Positions 34,325-42,561 of a stretch of 64,000 bases of DNA are shown in pieces (positions within the stretch are counted from its first letter, which is position 1; each line of letters starts with the position of its first letter). Both the position numbers and the translations under genes were made by a program. The notes beneath the pieces were generated by a model. That model saw nothing but the letters and a program-made list of their open reading frames with translations, was not told the origin of the DNA and did not search any database. The stretch lies in the NCBI RefSeq assembly GCF_000472785.1, contig NZ_AXAL01000013.1, positions 162,183 to 226,182 on the forward strand, read 5' to 3'. Source of the DNA: Mesorhizobium loti CJ3sym. Lineage in GTDB: Bacteria; Pseudomonadota; Alphaproteobacteria; Rhizobiales; Rhizobiaceae.

Positions 34325-35311
34325 ATGACCCGCGCCCTCACCCTCATACGCCGTCGCCTCGTCGGCAGCGTCTTCGTGCTGCTGATCGTCATCACAGGCA
34401 CCTTCCTCCTACTCGAAGCCGCCCCAGGCGATGCCGTCGATGCCTACATCGTCTCGACCGGCGGCGATGCCGGCATGATCGAATTGCTGCGTCATCGCTG
34501 GGGTCTCGACCAGTCGGAACTAACGCGGCTGGCCAACTATCTCTGGGCGCTGCTGCATCTCGATCTCGGCCAGTCAGTGACCTTCTCCAGGCCGATCCGC
34601 GACGTGATCCTCGAACGCCTGCCCAACACGCTGCTGCTGATGGTCAGCGCCACCGCGCTGTCCTTTGGGCTGGGCTCGGCGCTCGGCATCTATGCTGGCG
34701 CCAGGCCGGGCAGCTTTCGCGACCGCTTCCTGTCGATCGGCTCGCTGGCGCTCTATGCCGTGCCGGGTTTCTGGCTCGGCCTGGTGTTGATCGTTGTCTT
34801 TGCCGTCGACCTGCGCTGGCTGCCGATCGGCGGCATCGAGAGCTTGGCCTCGGACAAGACCGGGCTTGCCCGCGCCGCCGACATCGCCGTCCACCTTGTC
34901 CTGCCGGTTTCGGCTCTCGGCTTCATCTACCTCGCACTCTATCTGCGCATGATGCGCGCTGGCATGGCTGAAGCCTGGCGCCAGGATTTTGTCCTGGCCG
35001 CCCGGGCCAGGGGGCTTTCGCGCCGCCGCATCGTTCTCGCCCATGTTGCCCGCAACGCGCTCTTGCCGCTTATCACCATGCTTGGCCTGCAATCGGCGCA
35101 GATGCTCGGCGGCAGCGTCGTCGTCGAGAGCGTCTTTTCCGTGCCCGGCCTCGGCCGGCTGGCGCAGGAAGCCGTGGCTTCGCGCGACACGCCGCTGCTG
35201 CTCGGCATCATCCTGGTCAGCGCTGTCCTGGTCATAGTCATCAACCTGCTCGTCGACATCGCCTATGCCTTCCTCGACCCGCGCGTCGGCGCCAGCGAGG
35301 CCGGCGCATGA
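34325..35311 (+). CDS. ABC importer permease (DppB-like)
   Basis: 328-aa membrane protein. The N-terminal segment (residues 9-31) is followed by a periplasmic loop with LRHRWGLDQ and LDLGQSVTFSRPI, typical of DppB, and five more membrane segments. The EAA-like loop is DFVLAARARGLSRRRIVLAHVARNAL. It pairs with the DppC-like protein, whose gene overlaps by four bases. Confidence 0.92.
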   Translation: MTRALTLIRRRLVGSVFVLLIVITGTFLLLEAAPGDAVDAYIVSTGGDAGMIELLRHRWGLDQSELTRLANYLWALLHLDLGQSVTFSRPIRDVILERLPNTLLLMVSATALSFGLGSALGIYAGARPGSFRDRFLSIGSLALYAVPGFWLGLVLIVVFAVDLRWLPIGGIESLASDKTGLARAADIAVHLVLPVSALGFIYLALYLRMMRAGMAEAWRQDFVLAARARGLSRRRIVLAHVARNALLPLITMLGLQSAQMLGGSVVVESVFSVPGLGRLAQEAVASRDTPLLLGIILVSAVLVIVINLLVDIAYAFLDPRVGASEAGA

Positions 35312-36138
35312 ACCCGCTGCGTCGCTTTCTGCGAACGCCCGAGGCGGTCGCCGGCGTTGTCCTGCTGGGCGCACTGATTGCGATGGCGCTCATCGCGCCG
35401 CTGCTGTTTCCCGGCGACCCGCAAGCGATTGCCGGGCCCGCGCTGCTGCCACCGTTCAATGATTGGTCGCTGCCGCTCGGCACCGACCGGCTCGGCCGCG
35501 ATGTGCTGGCCGAGCTTTTCCATGGCGCCCGCACCTCGCTGGCTGTCGGTCTTGCGGCGGCGGCGGCCGCGCTTGCCATCGGCTCTGTGGTCGGCACGCT
35601 GGCCGGCTTCGCCGGCGGCCTCGTCGACGAGGTGCTGATGCGCATCACCGATGCCTTCCAGACCGTGCCGAGCTTCCTGCTGGCACTGGCCTTCGTCAGC
35701 GTCGTCGGGCCATCGCTTGGCGTTGTCGTTGCGGCAATAGCGCTCGGCACCTGGACCGGACCGGCACGTATCGCCCGCGCCGAAGTCCTCTCCATTCGCG
35801 AACGCGACTATGTCGCCAGCGCCCGAGCCATCGGCATGCATCCGCTCGAAATCGCCTTTCGCGAGGTGCTGCCCAATGCCTTGCCCCCAGTGCTGGCAAT
35901 GTCCTCGGTGATCGTCGCCGCCGCCATCCTCACCGAAGCGGCACTCTCCTTCCTCGGCCTCGGCGACCCCAACCGGGTCACCTGGGGCGGCATGATCGCG
36001 GAAGGCCGCGCCGTGTTGCGTACTGCCCCATTCCTGTCGATCGTACCGGGCATAGCGCTGGTGCTGACAGTGCTCGGCGTCTATCTGACCGGTGAAGGCA
36101 TTGTCGAGACGACGGCGGTCAGGAGAGGCCTGTCGTGA
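35308..36138 (+). CDS. ABC importer permease (DppC-like)
   Basis: 276 aa. It has the DppC N-terminus (a membrane segment at about 14-35, then SLPLGTDRLGRDVLAELFHGARTSL, of which LGTDRLGRD is the family hallmark) and the EAA-like loop DYVASARAIGMHPLEIAFREVLP. It overlaps both neighbours by four bases, so the transport operon is tightly coupled. Confidence 0.93.
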   Translation: MNPLRRFLRTPEAVAGVVLLGALIAMALIAPLLFPGDPQAIAGPALLPPFNDWSLPLGTDRLGRDVLAELFHGARTSLAVGLAAAAAALAIGSVVGTLAGFAGGLVDEVLMRITDAFQTVPSFLLALAFVSVVGPSLGVVVAAIALGTWTGPARIARAEVLSIRERDYVASARAIGMHPLEIAFREVLPNALPPVLAMSSVIVAAAILTEAALSFLGLGDPNRVTWGGMIAEGRAVLRTAPFLSIVPGIALVLTVLGVYLTGEGIVETTAVRRGLS

Positions 36139-37139
36139 CCGTGCTGGCGTCGATCCGCGACCTGACGGTGACCTACCGCCGCGATGGCAGTGAGGTGGCG
36201 GCGCTGAAGGGGATCAGCCTAGACATTATGGTTGGCGACTGCCTGGCTATCATCGGGGAGAGTGGATCAGGCAAGAGCACTCTGGCTTTGGCGATTGCGG
36301 GACTGTTGCCGGCGTCAGCTAGGATCAAAGGCAGCGTTGCGTGGTCTTGGCTATCCTCCGGTGCCGAGGCACCCCCCTCTGTCCTGCCGGACATCTCCCC
36401 CGCAAGGGGGGAGATTGCTCCTTCATCTGCGCTTTCGCCAATCACCTACATTGCCGAAGGGGAGCCGTCGGAGAAGCAGCCGATCTCCCCCCTTGCGGGG
36501 GAGATGTCCGGCAGGACAGAGGGGGGTGTGACGGAACGCCAGCCTTTCAAATCCGAGCCCAGCAAAATCCCCCTCGGCGGCCGTGACATCGGCTTCATCT
36601 TCCAGGACCCATCCGCCAGCCTCGACCCCGTCATGCCCATCGGCAAACAAATCGCCGAAGTCGCCCGCACCCATCTCGGCCTCAGCTGGCCGCAGGCATA
36701 CGCCAAGGCCAAAACCCTCCTCGAACGCGTCCGCCTGCCCGACCCGGACTCAGCCCTGCACGCCTTCCCGCATCAGCTCTCCGGCGGTCAGAAGCAACGC
36801 GCGGTAATCGCCGCCGCAATCGCCGCCGGCCCGAAATTGCTGATCGCCGACGAGGCAACCAGCGCGCTCGACACCATCGTGCAGGCCGAGATCGTCGCCT
36901 TGATCCGGCGGCTGGTGACCGAGGATGGTATGACGCTGCTGTTCATCAGCCACGACATCGCCCTGGCGGCCGAGCTTGCCGAGCGCATTGCCGTCTTCCG
37001 CCACGGCCAGTTGGTCGAGCTTGGCACGACCGCGCAGATTGTCGGCGCTCCGACCCAGGCCTACACACGCGCGCTGCTCGACGCCCATATCGGCCTCGAC
37101 GCCGAACCACTGCTGAACCAGGCCGGGCTCCACGCATGA
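36135..37139 (+). CDS. ABC importer ATPase (DppD-like) carrying an in-frame palindromic insert
   Basis: 334 aa from a GTG that overlaps the previous stop. Walker A GESGSGKST is at 41-49, but the Q-loop Gln is near 157 instead of about 95-100, because residues about 71-146 include a translated copy of the type A repeat (PSVLPDISPARGEI ... SPLAGEMSGRTEGG). The family sequence resumes at LGGRDIGFIFQDPSASLDP. Signature LSGGQKQR (214-221), Walker B LLIADEATSALD and the H-loop ISHD are intact and there is no stop, so the protein may still work. The missing part of the normal loop is only the variable stretch after strand 3. Confidence 0.9.
   Translation: MTVLASIRDLTVTYRRDGSEVAALKGISLDIMVGDCLAIIGESGSGKSTLALAIAGLLPASARIKGSVAWSWLSSGAEAPPSVLPDISPARGEIAPSSALSPITYIAEGEPSEKQPISPLAGEMSGRTEGGVTERQPFKSEPSKIPLGGRDIGFIFQDPSASLDPVMPIGKQIAEVARTHLGLSWPQAYAKAKTLLERVRLPDPDSALHAFPHQLSGGQKQRAVIAAAIAAGPKLLIADEATSALDTIVQAEIVALIRRLVTEDGMTLLFISHDIALAAELAERIAVFRHGQLVELGTTAQIVGAPTQAYTRALLDAHIGLDAEPLLNQAGLHA
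36370..36529. repeat. Rhizobial palindromic element, copy 3 (type A), inside a coding sequence
   Basis: The left arm at about 36371-36417 and the right arm at 36480-36529 are inverted copies of cccccctctgtcctgccgga...GGGGGAGATTG, with a 62-bp loop. The element is read through in frame by the dppD-like gene. Confidence 0.92.
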
Positions 37140-37924
37140 GTTTGCTCATGGTGTCCAACCTTACCAGGCGCTATCGTCGCGGCGGCAAGACCATCAACGC
37201 CGTCGACGACGTCTCATTCACCATCGAGCCCGGCGAAACGCTGGCACTGGCCGGTCCTTCCGGCAGCGGCAAGTCGACGATCGCGCGGCTGGTGCTCCGC
37301 CTGATCGAACCGGATGCCGGCGGCATCGAATTCGAGGGCAATGATTTCCTGGCTTTGGGTAGCGCCGCGCTAAGAGCACAGCGCGCGCGCCTGCAAATGG
37401 TGTTCCAGGATCCGCTTGCTGCTTTCAACCCACGCGCCACGGTGGCGCGCGTGCTCGACGATCCCTTGCGCATCCATGGCATCGCCTCCCGCGCCGAGCG
37501 CCCGCGCCGCGTAGCCGCATTGCTGGAACGCGTCGGGCTGTCGGCAGATCTCGCGCCCCGCGCCATCCACGAAATCTCCGGCGGCCAGCGGCAGCGCGTC
37601 GCCATCGCTCGCGCCATCGCCACGAAACCCTCGCTGATCGTGCTCGATGAGGCGGTGTCGGCTCTCGACGTCTCGGTGCGCGGACAGATTCTCGAGCTTT
37701 TGCTCGATCTGCAACGCCAAGAACGGATCGCCTATCTCTTCATTTCACATGATCTCGGCGTTGTGCGCGCCGTCGCCCACCGCGTTATCCTTCTCGACGC
37801 CGGACGGATTGCCGAGAGCGGCGACGCCCGTGACGTCATCGACGCGCCGCAATCGGCCATCGGCAAGGCACTGGTGGCGGCAGCACCCCGATTGAACAGA
37901 ACCAGATCGCTTGGCCGGCCGTAA
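37136..37924 (+). CDS. ABC importer ATPase (DppF-like)
   Basis: 262 aa. Walker A GPSGSGKSTIARLVLRL (about 40-56), Q-loop FQDPLAAFNP, signature ISGGQRQRVAIARAI (about 145-159), Walker B LIVLDEAVSALDVS and H-loop ISHDLGVVRAVA. It ends the importer operon and forms the motor with the DppD-like protein. It overlaps that gene by four bases. The short C-terminus lacks the usual oligopeptide-transporter extension. Confidence 0.93.
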   Translation: MSLLMVSNLTRRYRRGGKTINAVDDVSFTIEPGETLALAGPSGSGKSTIARLVLRLIEPDAGGIEFEGNDFLALGSAALRAQRARLQMVFQDPLAAFNPRATVARVLDDPLRIHGIASRAERPRRVAALLERVGLSADLAPRAIHEISGGQRQRVAIARAIATKPSLIVLDEAVSALDVSVRGQILELLLDLQRQERIAYLFISHDLGVVRAVAHRVILLDAGRIAESGDARDVIDAPQSAIGKALVAAAPRLNRTRSLGRP

Positions 37925-37945
37925 CCGTGCCTCGAAAGCTGCGGC

Positions 37946-38051
37946 TTAGAGCAGTTCACCGTTTCACGGAAACGGCGAGCTGCTCTAACTCTTTGTTTTG
38001 ACGCAATTCCTGACGGAAAACCGCTGGACACTTTTCCTGGAATTGCTCTAA
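37946..38051. repeat. Palindromic element (type D), copy 1, between convergent operons
   Basis: TTAGAGCAGTTCACCGTTT at 37946-37964 pairs with its inverse ending at 37987, and a second half ends ...GGAATTGCTCTA at 38051. The second half is found inverted at 43486-43541. It lies between two convergent operons and even includes the stop codon of the minus-strand gene, so it can act as a two-way terminator. Confidence 0.8.
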
Positions 38052-38803
38052 CCGCCGACCATCAGCTTGACGACCTCGTCATGGTTGGTTTCCGAAATCT
38101 TGCGCTCGCCAGCCTGGACGCCGCGCCGCAGCACAACGATGCGGTCCGAGACCGCAAAGATGTCCTGCAGATTGTGCGAGATGAATATCACGCCGCGCCC
38201 CTGCGCCTTGAGCTGATGGATCAGCGAAATCACCTTGCGTTGCTCCGGCACGCCAAGAGCGGCGGTCGGCTCGTCCATGATCAGGATCTGCGCATCCCAG
38301 TAGACGGCGCGGCCGATGGCGACGGCCTGGCGCTGGCCGCCGGAGAAATTGCTGACCGGGGCTTCGAGCCGGCTCACATGGAAGTCGAGCCGCCCCATCG
38401 TCGCCTTGGCCGCCTCGGCCATGGCCTTGCGGTCGAGCACCGGCAGGAAGCCGAACGCCTTGCGCATCGGTTCGCGGCCAAGGAAGATGTTGGCGCCGAT
38501 CGACAGATTGTCGGCGAGCGCGAGGTCCTGGTAGATCGTCTCGATGCCCTTTTCGCGCGCCTCCTGCGGCGTCGCGAAAGTCACTGGTTGGCCCCGAAGC
38601 AGGATTTCGCCGCCAGTCGGCTGGAACACACCCGATATCGCCTTGATCAGCGTCGTCTTGCCGGCGCCATTGTCGCCGGCCAGCGCCACCACCTCACCCG
38701 GTCGCACGGCCATGGAGAAGTCGTTGAGCGCACGCACCGCGCCGAAGTGTTTCGACAGATTGCGGACTTCCAGCAGGGGCGTGGTCTGGTTGCTGCTATT
38801 CAT
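38048..38803 (-). CDS. Sugar ABC importer ATPase, single-domain (FrcA/RbsA-like)
   Basis: 251 aa, half the length of the double-domain RbsA. Walker A GDNGAGKTTLIKAISG (about 42-57), signature FSGGQRQAVAIGRAV, Walker B ILIMDEPTAALG and H-loop ISHNLQDIF. Single-domain ATPases of this group occur in the rhizobial fructose importer FrcBCA. The start is set at 38803 so that it overlaps the permease gene by 8 bases; the upstream frame is low-complexity. It is the last gene of the importer operon. Confidence 0.9.
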   Translation of the reverse strand: MNSSNQTTPLLEVRNLSKHFGAVRALNDFSMAVRPGEVVALAGDNGAGKTTLIKAISGVFQPTGGEILLRGQPVTFATPQEAREKGIETIYQDLALADNLSIGANIFLGREPMRKAFGFLPVLDRKAMAEAAKATMGRLDFHVSRLEAPVSNFSGGQRQAVAIGRAVYWDAQILIMDEPTAALGVPEQRKVISLIHQLKAQGRGVIFISHNLQDIFAVSDRIVVLRRGVQAGERKISETNHDEVVKLMVGG

Positions 38804-39857
38804 CCTGACGGGCTCCACTGAACCGGCGCTGCGCCTGGTCGATAAGGACTGAGATGATGATGACGACGCCGACGGCGATGAACTGCCAGAACGGCTCGAC
38901 ATTGACGAAGACCAGCCCGTACTGGATGACCGCGATCACCAGAGCGCCGGCGACGGTGCCGAAGATGGTGCCGGAGCCGCCGAACAGGCTGGCGCCGCCG
39001 ATCACCACGGCCGCGACGCTGTCGAGCAGCAAGGGCTCGCCGGCCTGCGCCGCTCCCGCGGTGAAGCGTGCGGCGTAGAGCGCCCCACCAAGGCCGGCGC
39101 ACATCGCCGACAGCACATAGAGCCGCAATATGTGGCCCCTGATGTCGATGCCGGCGCGCCGAGCCGCCTGCACATTGGCACCGATGGCATAATTGTGCTG
39201 GCCGAACCGGGTCTGGCTAAGCAGATAGTGCATCACGATGACGAAGACCGCGGTGATCAACACCAGATAGGGCACGCCATAGAACTTGCCGTTGCCGAGC
39301 AGCGCGAACCAGGAATTCTGCACCGGCACGGTCGTGCCACCGGCAAGCAGGAAGGCAGCGCCGCGCGCGACGCCGAACATGCCGAGCGTGCCTATGAAGG
39401 GCGGTACCTTGAGCCGCGAGATCAGCAGGCCATTGATGACGCCGGGCACGCCGGCAACGATCACCGAGGCGAGGATGCCCACCAGCATCGCCAGCGGCAA
39501 GGGAATGGCAGCACCGGCCATGTTGGTGGCGTGCGCGGCGATGACAGCGGCGAGGCCCATGATGAAGCCGAGCGAGAGATCAATGCCGCCGGAGATGATG
39601 ACGAAGGTCTGGCCGGTCGCCAGCAGCAGCGGCGCCACGGCGAAGATGGCGATGGACTGCAGGTTGAATGGGTTGAGCATGAAGGTGGCGCCGAAGGCGA
39701 GCCGCGACCAGACCTCGAAACAGATGATCAGGCCGGCGAGGAACAGCCAGGCGCGCCCTTCGGCGATGCGGGCGATTAGGCTCCTGGCCGGGTCGCCGTG
39801 ATCGGCTTGCGGGGCGACATGCTTGTCGGCCGGCTGGGCTGGTGATGTCGAGGTCAT
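38796..39857 (-). CDS. Sugar ABC importer permease (FrcC/RbsC-like)
   Basis: 353 aa with about 8-10 membrane segments and the RbsC/FrcC hallmarks: FVIISGGIDLSLGFIMGLAA (about 85-104), GVINGLLISRLKVPPFIGTLG (quoted here in outline), and ALYAARFTAGAAQAGEPLLLDS with VIGGASLFGGSGTIFGT near the C-terminus. The N-terminal 25 residues are polar and cytoplasmic. It forms the channel for the sugar bound by the protein encoded upstream. Confidence 0.93.
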   Translation of the reverse strand: MTSTSPAQPADKHVAPQADHGDPARSLIARIAEGRAWLFLAGLIICFEVWSRLAFGATFMLNPFNLQSIAIFAVAPLLLATGQTFVIISGGIDLSLGFIMGLAAVIAAHATNMAGAAIPLPLAMLVGILASVIVAGVPGVINGLLISRLKVPPFIGTLGMFGVARGAAFLLAGGTTVPVQNSWFALLGNGKFYGVPYLVLITAVFVIVMHYLLSQTRFGQHNYAIGANVQAARRAGIDIRGHILRLYVLSAMCAGLGGALYAARFTAGAAQAGEPLLLDSVAAVVIGGASLFGGSGTIFGTVAGALVIAVIQYGLVFVNVEPFWQFIAVGVVIIISVLIDQAQRRFSGARQDE

Positions 39858-39917
39858 GGAAACTCCGCAGCGCGGCTGCCATCAAAAAGGTCCCGCCTCC
39901 GGCGAGAACCCGGCGCA

Positions 39918-39945
39918 GGCTCCTCCCGGCGAGCCGGGAGGAGCC
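39918..39945 (-). terminator. Strong hairpin after the sugar-binding-protein gene
   Basis: GGCTCCTCCCGGC (39918-39930) pairs perfectly with GCCGGGAGGAGCC (39933-39945). On the minus strand the next bases run on to CCTTTTTGATGG near 39880. It lies between the binding-protein and permease genes and probably protects the upstream mRNA or gives partial termination. Confidence 0.7.
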
Positions 39946-39959
39946 AAGCTCGTCCGGAC

Positions 39960-40937
39960 TTACTCGGAGTAGAGATACTTCGAGATGTTCGGGTCCGCGA
40001 TGTTGGACTTGTTCATGATCGTGAAGCCGGTGCCGATGGTGACCGGGATCGAATGACCGGTCAGATGGGCATAGGCCGAGACGACGCCGTAATAGCCGAT
40101 CTCGGCGGGATGCTGGGCGATCGCCACGTCGACAAGGCCGGTGTTGATGTTGTCAACGATGCTGGTCGGTGCATCGAAGGCGACAACCTTGACGGTGCCG
40201 GTCTGTCCGGCCTGCTTGACGCCGTTGGCGGCGCCCAGTGCCGAGAACAGATTAGCGCCGAACACGCCGACCAGGTCGGGGTTGCGGGCAAATACCGCCT
40301 GCAACTGCGAGGCAGCCTTGTTGGCGTCGTCGTCATTGAACTGGGTCTCCAGCACGGTGATGCCAGTATGCTTGGCCATCTCCTTCTTGAAACCCTCTTC
40401 GCGCTGGTCGGTGGTCGAAATGCCGGGCTTGACGTTCGACACATAGACCTTGCCCTTGTCGCCAATGGCGGTGGCCAGCGCGCGTGCGGCGATCTCGCCG
40501 CCGAGCACATTGTCCGAGGCGATGTAAGCCAGCGGGAAATCGGCATCGCCCGCACCGGTCTGGTAGACGCCGCTGCCGATGAAAGTATCGACGGTGATGA
40601 CCGGAATGCCGGCGTCATTGGCCTTGCGCAGCGGCTCGACCAGCTGAACCTTGTCGGTCGGCGCGATCAGGATCGCGTCAGGCTTCTTGGCGATGACCGC
40701 GTCGAGCACCGGCACCTGGGTGACCGGGTTGAAGTCCGGCGCACCCTGGAAAACCAGGGTCACGCCAAGCGCGTCGGCCGCCGCCTGGGCGCCCTTGCGC
40801 ATGGTGATGTAGAAGCCGTCGGTAGTCAGGCCCGGAATGAGCGCAATGGTGTATTTCTTGTCCTGCGCCTGTGCGGGTGCGATCAGCACGGTCGCGCTGA
40901 CAGCGAGCGCCGCGAGCGCGGCAACAATCTTCTTCAT
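39960..40937 (-). CDS. Periplasmic sugar-binding protein (RbsB/FrcB-like)
   Basis: 325 aa. Signal peptide about 1-25 (MKKIVAALAALAVSATVLIA, then PAQA). The mature protein (YTIALIPGLTTDGFYITMRKG) is a family 2 periplasmic-binding protein, with IAPTDKVQLVEPL and VFGANLFSALGAANGVKQAG. It binds an unidentified sugar. GGAGGATGTC before 40937 sets the start. It is the first gene of the importer operon; a 28-bp motif shared with the regulator/aldolase promoter lies 250 bp upstream. Confidence 0.92.
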   Translation of the reverse strand: MKKIVAALAALAVSATVLIAPAQAQDKKYTIALIPGLTTDGFYITMRKGAQAAADALGVTLVFQGAPDFNPVTQVPVLDAVIAKKPDAILIAPTDKVQLVEPLRKANDAGIPVITVDTFIGSGVYQTGAGDADFPLAYIASDNVLGGEIAARALATAIGDKGKVYVSNVKPGISTTDQREEGFKKEMAKHTGITVLETQFNDDDANKAASQLQAVFARNPDLVGVFGANLFSALGAANGVKQAGQTGTVKVVAFDAPTSIVDNINTGLVDVAIAQHPAEIGYYGVVSAYAHLTGHSIPVTIGTGFTIMNKSNIADPNISKYLYSE

Positions 40938-41374
40938 GACATCCTCCTCATTGTTGGCAGATCTGCCGTTGCAAGTGACATTGGAATGGCCGCCATCCGT
41001 TCGGATGCCGACGGCCGGGAACGCCTGTTTGCCTTTCGCGGGCAGCTCCTCCCAAGCGCCCTCCAGTAGATATGTCAGCCGGTCAGCCGACCGGCACATC
41101 TGGCCTCAGCCCCGTTCCTCCGCCTCCGCGAGGTCCGGCAAACTGTGCCCCACGCCTCGCCTTGCCGGCGGGCGTTTGAACTTGTAACACTTTGCAGAAA
41201 TAAATTGCAACTCGGTTTTTCCGAGCTGACAGCACCGGGTTTTTCACACCGTACAACATGCGACTGCTCCTCGGAGCCCCGCTCGACTATTGCCCGGGGC
41301 CTTCGGCGACACAACTGGTTTCGTGGCTACGCCCTGGGCTCACCCGAGCACCGATCGCGGCAGCATTGCTGTCG
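40938..41374. promoter_or_regulatory. Upstream region of the sugar importer
   Basis: A 437-bp gap between the binding-protein start and the end of the SorC-type regulator gene. The only clear signal is the 28-bp motif at 41183-41210. I see no convincing short gene. Confidence 0.7.
41183..41210. promoter_or_regulatory. Candidate SorC-type operator, copy 1
   Basis: A 28-bp motif starting TGTAACAC and ending AATTGCAA. It matches the inverted complement of 42318-42345 at 24 of 28 positions. It lies before the sugar importer operon. Confidence 0.68.
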
Positions 41375-42274
41375 CTACGCGAGCGCCGCTAGGATGGCCT
41401 GCGCCGTCTTCGTATCCGTCACCAGCGTGTTGATCAGCCCGGCGCGAACGGCACCGATGATTGCCGTCGCCTTCTCGGGCGACGCGGCAAGGCCGATCAC
41501 CAGCGGCACGGCGCGCAGTTGCGTCGGCGACATGGCGATCATCCGGCTCTCCCCTTCCCAGGCGATCAGCGTGCCTTCGGCGTCGAAATAATGGCGCAGC
41601 ACATCGCCGGCAGCATGAACCAGCGCCTGCTCGCTCGGCGTGGCGGCACTTGCCTCGGGTGCATTGATGGCATGCGGCAGGCCGATGCCGACGATCGCGA
41701 CATCGGTCTTCTCCCACAAGGCAACAGCGTCGCGGATGACGGTGTCGCGCAGGAAGACCTCGCGCAATTCGGTAGACGGCAGATAAGGCGCATGGATGAA
41801 ATGCGGCGTGCCGCCGAACTCCTCGGCGGCGAGCCGCACGAACTCGTTGACCTGAAAATGCGCCGCATGCTGCTGCATGCCGCCGGTGGCGGCCACGGTC
41901 AGCACGCCGGGAATACGCGGCAGGCCGGCGCGGATCACTTCGCGTACGGCGCGCCCCCAGCCGATGGCGACGACGGAGCCAGCCATCAGTTGCGCCTGTC
42001 TCAGCAGCCCGCCAAGCGGTGCCGCGAGCGCCGCCAGCGTGCCTGCCGCCGGCGTCTCGACCACCGCGGCATCCCGCAATTTCAACCCGTCGACCAGCTG
42101 CCTGGTGATGTCCTCCGGCGTCGCCAGGTCGAGAACCTCGATCCGCACGATGCCTTCCGCCCGGGCCCGCTGCAGCAGGCGCGAAATCGTCGCGGTGGAG
42201 ACGCCAAGCTGTCGGGCTATGTCGACCTGCGACATCTCCTCCACGTAATGCAGCTTGGCGACCGTGTGCAGCAT
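41375..42274 (-). CDS. SorC/DeoR-type sugar-binding transcriptional regulator
   Basis: 299 aa. The N-terminal helix-turn-helix is at about residues 14-37 (MSQVDIARQLGVSTATISRLLQRA). The rest is a SorC-type sugar-phosphate-binding domain (SVVAIGWGRAVREVI, VTAATGG-like VAATGGMQQH, GIGLPHAINA). It is divergent from the aldolase gene and next to the importer. The shared 28-bp motif before both suggests it controls them. No better upstream start was found, so ATG 42274 is used. Confidence 0.9.
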   Translation of the reverse strand: MLHTVAKLHYVEEMSQVDIARQLGVSTATISRLLQRARAEGIVRIEVLDLATPEDITRQLVDGLKLRDAAVVETPAAGTLAALAAPLGGLLRQAQLMAGSVVAIGWGRAVREVIRAGLPRIPGVLTVAATGGMQQHAAHFQVNEFVRLAAEEFGGTPHFIHAPYLPSTELREVFLRDTVIRDAVALWEKTDVAIVGIGLPHAINAPEASAATPSEQALVHAAGDVLRHYFDAEGTLIAWEGESRMIAMSPTQLRAVPLVIGLAASPEKATAIIGAVRAGLINTLVTDTKTAQAILAALA

Positions 42275-42317
42275 CGTCCGCGATGCGGTGGCATCCTGGA
42301 TAGAGGGAACAGACAGC

Positions 42318-42345
42318 TTGCAATTCCTTTCAGCAACGTGTTACA
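42318..42345. promoter_or_regulatory. Candidate SorC-type operator, copy 2
   Basis: The inverted copy of the motif at 41183. It lies 44 bp from the regulator start and about 215 bp from the aldolase start, in the divergent promoter region. Confidence 0.68.
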
Positions 42346-42561
42346 CACGCATACGCCGACGGGAGTTATCGCGCAAATCCAGCCAACTCGCAACGTGCGA
42401 CCGCTCCAGGCCGCAGGGTCGGCGAGACACTGTTCGCGAGGGTGGATGGCGCGGCACCGCCGCAAAAAATCTCCCTGCCGGCAAGGCGGGCAGAACTGAA
42501 CATCGTTGTTTCCACGGGATCCGCGCCCTCGGCGAGAGAGCGCCAACATCGGATTGAGACC

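Noticed and set aside
38048..38902. Longer start for the sugar ATPase
   Set aside because: The added 33 residues are serine-rich low complexity and antisense-like within the permease gene.
40938..41374. A riboswitch before the sugar importer
   Set aside because: No known aptamer core could be recognised; the protein-operator motif explains the conserved stretch.
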